A stretch of DNA of 64,000 nt from Cyanobacteria bacterium CYA. Its GTDB lineage: Bacteria > Planctomycetota > Phycisphaerae > Phycisphaerales > UBA1924. Below, piece by piece: positions 62,574-64,000 of this stretch; the first letter of the stretch is position 1, and the number at the start of each line of letters is the position of its first letter. Below the pieces are notes generated by a model. It worked only from the letters and a program-made list of their open reading frames with translations, was not told where the DNA came from and did not search any database. Both the position numbers and the translations under genes were made by a program. The stretch spans positions 1 through 64,000 of the forward strand of contig RHKP01000005.1 of the NCBI GenBank assembly GCA_008363215.1. The letters run 5' to 3'.

Positions 62574-63224
62574 TCAGGCCCCGCCGAAGGCCTTGCGATA
62601 GTCCTCGACGAACTTCCTGAGCCCCACGTCGGTCAGCGGATGCTGCATGAACTGCTTGATGACGCCGAACGGCACCGTGGCCACGTCGGCCCCCGCAAGG
62701 GCGCAGTCGAGCATGTGCCTGGGATGACGGATCGACGCGGCCAGCAGTTTGGTCTGGAACCCGTAGCGGTCGTAGATCTGCCGGATCTGGTGAATCAGGT
62801 CCATCCCGTCCTGCCCGACATCATCGATGCGTCCGATGAACGGGCTGACCAGAAACGCCCCGGCCTTGGCGACCATGAGTGCCTGAATCGCCTGGAAGCA
62901 CAGCGTCATGTTCGTGCGCACGCCCTCGTCGGAGAGCGTCTTGCACACCTTGAGCCCCTCGACCGTGCACGGCAGTTTGACCACGATGTTCGGCGCAATC
63001 TTCGCCCGCTCACGCCCCTCACGCAGCATCCCCTCCGCGTCGATCGCGATCACCTCGGCCGACACCGGACCCGGCACGACCTGGCAGATCTCCTCCAGCC
63101 GCTTGCCGTAATCGACCTTTTCCCGGGCGATCAGCGAGGGGTTGGTCGTCACGCCGTCAAGCACGCCCAGTTCGTGCGCCTGCCTGATTTCATCCAGATT
63201 CGCCGTGTCGATGTACAGGTCCAA
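62574..63224 (-). CDS. Transaldolase/fructose-6-phosphate aldolase family
   Basis: Product of 216 residues, the short (FSA/TalC) length rather than the long transaldolase. Motifs: MDLYIDTANLDEIRQAHELG, VLDGVTTNPSLIAREK, NIVVKLPCTVEGLKV (Schiff-base Lys), GVRTNMTLCFQAIQALM, AGAFLVSPFIGRIDDVG, KLLAASIRHPRHM, and GADVATVPFGVI. It transfers or cleaves dihydroxyacetone units of sugar phosphates. Follows acpS by 48 bases on the same strand. Confidence 0.93.
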   Translation of the reverse strand: MDLYIDTANLDEIRQAHELGVLDGVTTNPSLIAREKVDYGKRLEEICQVVPGPVSAEVIAIDAEGMLREGRERAKIAPNIVVKLPCTVEGLKVCKTLSDEGVRTNMTLCFQAIQALMVAKAGAFLVSPFIGRIDDVGQDGMDLIHQIRQIYDRYGFQTKLLAASIRHPRHMLDCALAGADVATVPFGVIKQFMQHPLTDVGLRKFVEDYRKAFGGA

Positions 63225-63272
63225 GGTGGGTCTCCAGTCCGCCCGCGCAGGGCGGGGGCAAACGGTAGCGCC

Positions 63273-63659
63273 TCAGCCGGCGCTGAGCCCGATCGCCGAG
63301 GCCGTCGCCTGTGTGGACGTGTGCGAAATCGACAGCAGCCATGAGCCGATGCCCCGTTCGCGGGCCAGTTCGGCTGCCCGGCCGTGCAGCGCCACGCGCG
63401 GCGCACCCTCCTCATCCGGTCTCACCTCGATATCGGTCCACAGGATGCCCCCGCGCAATCCCAGCCCGAGCGCCTTGAGCACCGCCTCCTTGGCCGCGAA
63501 TCGACCCGCCAGGTGCTCGTCGCCCCGGCGGCGCTCCAGACAATACCTCTGCTCGTCGGCGGTGAAGCACCGATCCATGAAGCGTCTGCCATGTTCGCCG
63601 CGCAGTTCCGCGATGCGGGACACCTCGACGATGTCGATGCCGTGCGCGATGGCGTGCAT
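63273..63659 (-). CDS. acpS: Holo-[acyl-carrier-protein] synthase
   Basis: Product of 128 residues, normal for AcpS. ATG 63659 is preferred (GGGTGAG just upstream); GTG 63665 is also possible. Motifs: HGIDIVEVSRI (metal-binding Asp), RRFMDRCFTADEQRYC, and GRFAAKEAVLKALG (metal/CoA Glu-Lys), with a late SWLLSISHTSTQATA. It attaches the phosphopantetheine arm to ACP. Lies between a FmdB-type zinc-ribbon gene and the transaldolase gene, all on the minus strand. Confidence 0.95.
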   Translation of the reverse strand: MHAIAHGIDIVEVSRIAELRGEHGRRFMDRCFTADEQRYCLERRRGDEHLAGRFAAKEAVLKALGLGLRGGILWTDIEVRPDEEGAPRVALHGRAAELARERGIGSWLLSISHTSTQATASAIGLSAG

Positions 63660-63674
63660 GCTCACCCGTCCCGG

Positions 63675-64000
63675 TCAGTCCGAACTGGTCCCGGCGGACT
63701 TCTTCTCCCCCGACTTCGGTTTGCCGTTGCTCTTCGTCGCGGTCGTGGGCTCCGGCTTCGTCTGGCTGGTCTGGCCCGGCTTGCTGCTTGTCTCGCCCGA
63801 CTCCGACTTGGCGGCCTTCTTGTAGTTCTCCGACCGGTAATCCGTCTGATAGAAGCCCGAGCCCTTGAAGAGCACGGCGGCCCCGGTGCCGATCAGCCGC
63901 TCCAGCGCGCTCCTGCCGCACTTGGGGCACTTGCGCTTGGGCGGCTCGCTCATGCTTTGAAACAACTCGAACTCGTAACCGCACTTTCCGCAGCGATAGT
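63675..64000 (-). CDS. FmdB-type zinc-ribbon protein (partial)
   Basis: The frame is open to the window edge, so the first few residues are missing. The visible start YRCGKCGYEFELFQSMSEPP, then CPKCG and SALERLIGTGAAVLFKGSGF with YQTDYR are the FmdB/CxxC zinc-ribbon regulatory family pattern (two CxxC knuckles). A long hydrophilic tail rich in Lys, Ser, Thr and Pro follows and is probably disordered. Stop is 15 bases before the acpS start. Confidence 0.88.
   Translation of the reverse strand, partial: YRCGKCGYEFELFQSMSEPPKRKCPKCGRSALERLIGTGAAVLFKGSGFYQTDYRSENYKKAAKSESGETSSKPGQTSQTKPEPTTATKSNGKPKSGEKKSAGTSSD

Overview
The window is GC-rich, gene-dense DNA. It looks like a chromosome segment of a planctomycete, most plausibly of the Phycisphaerales. 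Sequence signs are: an RHS protein with the planctomycete pre-terminal pattern NRKGYAGYE...VRNRVLNS; small proteins with a CRACGY...CPECG zinc ribbon; a prepilin-like protein; EF-hand/dockerin-like doublets of the FFDV type; many GTG/TTG or Shine-Dalgarno-poor starts; and dispersed short palindromes. The taxonomy is inferred from these family features, not from a search.

Layout. 1-2.3 kb: the 3' end of an RHS protein whose variable C-terminus is an M76 (ATP23-like) zinc peptidase, translationally coupled (ATGA) to a two-helix membrane protein that may be its immunity protein, then tRNA-Asn. 2.5-11.4 kb: secreted hydrolase; a minus-strand cluster with a secretin-N/coiled-coil protein, ECF sigma, anti-sigma-like and acidic membrane protein; a ThuA-domain protein; an HtrA-type protease followed by a degenerate protease-fold partner. 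11.5-16.5 kb: RNase P RNA enlarged by two palindromic insertions; Gfo/Idh-like oxidoreductase; CBS protein; tyrS; prepilin-like protein. 16.7-20.2 kb: two paralogous exported proteins (one with dockerin-like repeats, one with a PEP-CTERM-like tail) and a PqaA-family hydrolase. 20.3-32.7 kb: mostly housekeeping genes (aminotransferase, rpsO-pnp, cold-shock protein, histidine kinase, a kynureninase pseudogene, queG, metK, purM). 32.8-39 kb: GH13 amylase, small membrane proteins, a B12-binding/MeaB GTPase fusion, a MATE exporter.

39.1-48.4 kb is a carbohydrate block: secreted GH13 amylase with a dockerin-like tail, GH31 alpha-glucosidase lipoprotein, and a CUT2-type sugar ABC transporter (permease, binding protein, ATPase). 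This layout fits extracellular breakdown of alpha-glucans followed by monosaccharide uptake. 49-52.6 kb: hutH-hutU, the first two steps of histidine degradation. 52.8-55.8 kb: a cluster of odd regulators and secreted proteins (stand-alone sigma region-4 protein, Cys-Pro-rich exported protein, TPR protein, sigma-like protein with a membrane helix and a repetitive tail). 56-64 kb: tRNA with CAU anticodon (probably Ile2), glgB, a 42-bp minisatellite encoding a coiled coil, GH172, CPBP protease, agmatinase-family enzyme, and a fmdB-acpS-transaldolase cluster running off the end.

Most interesting points: the RHS/M76 toxin with a coupled membrane gene; palindromes inserted in rnpB; a 36-nt structured element in two copies; the sigma-like protein with an exported repetitive tail; and the heptad-encoding minisatellite. 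All functional calls are from motifs read by eye; no database search was possible.
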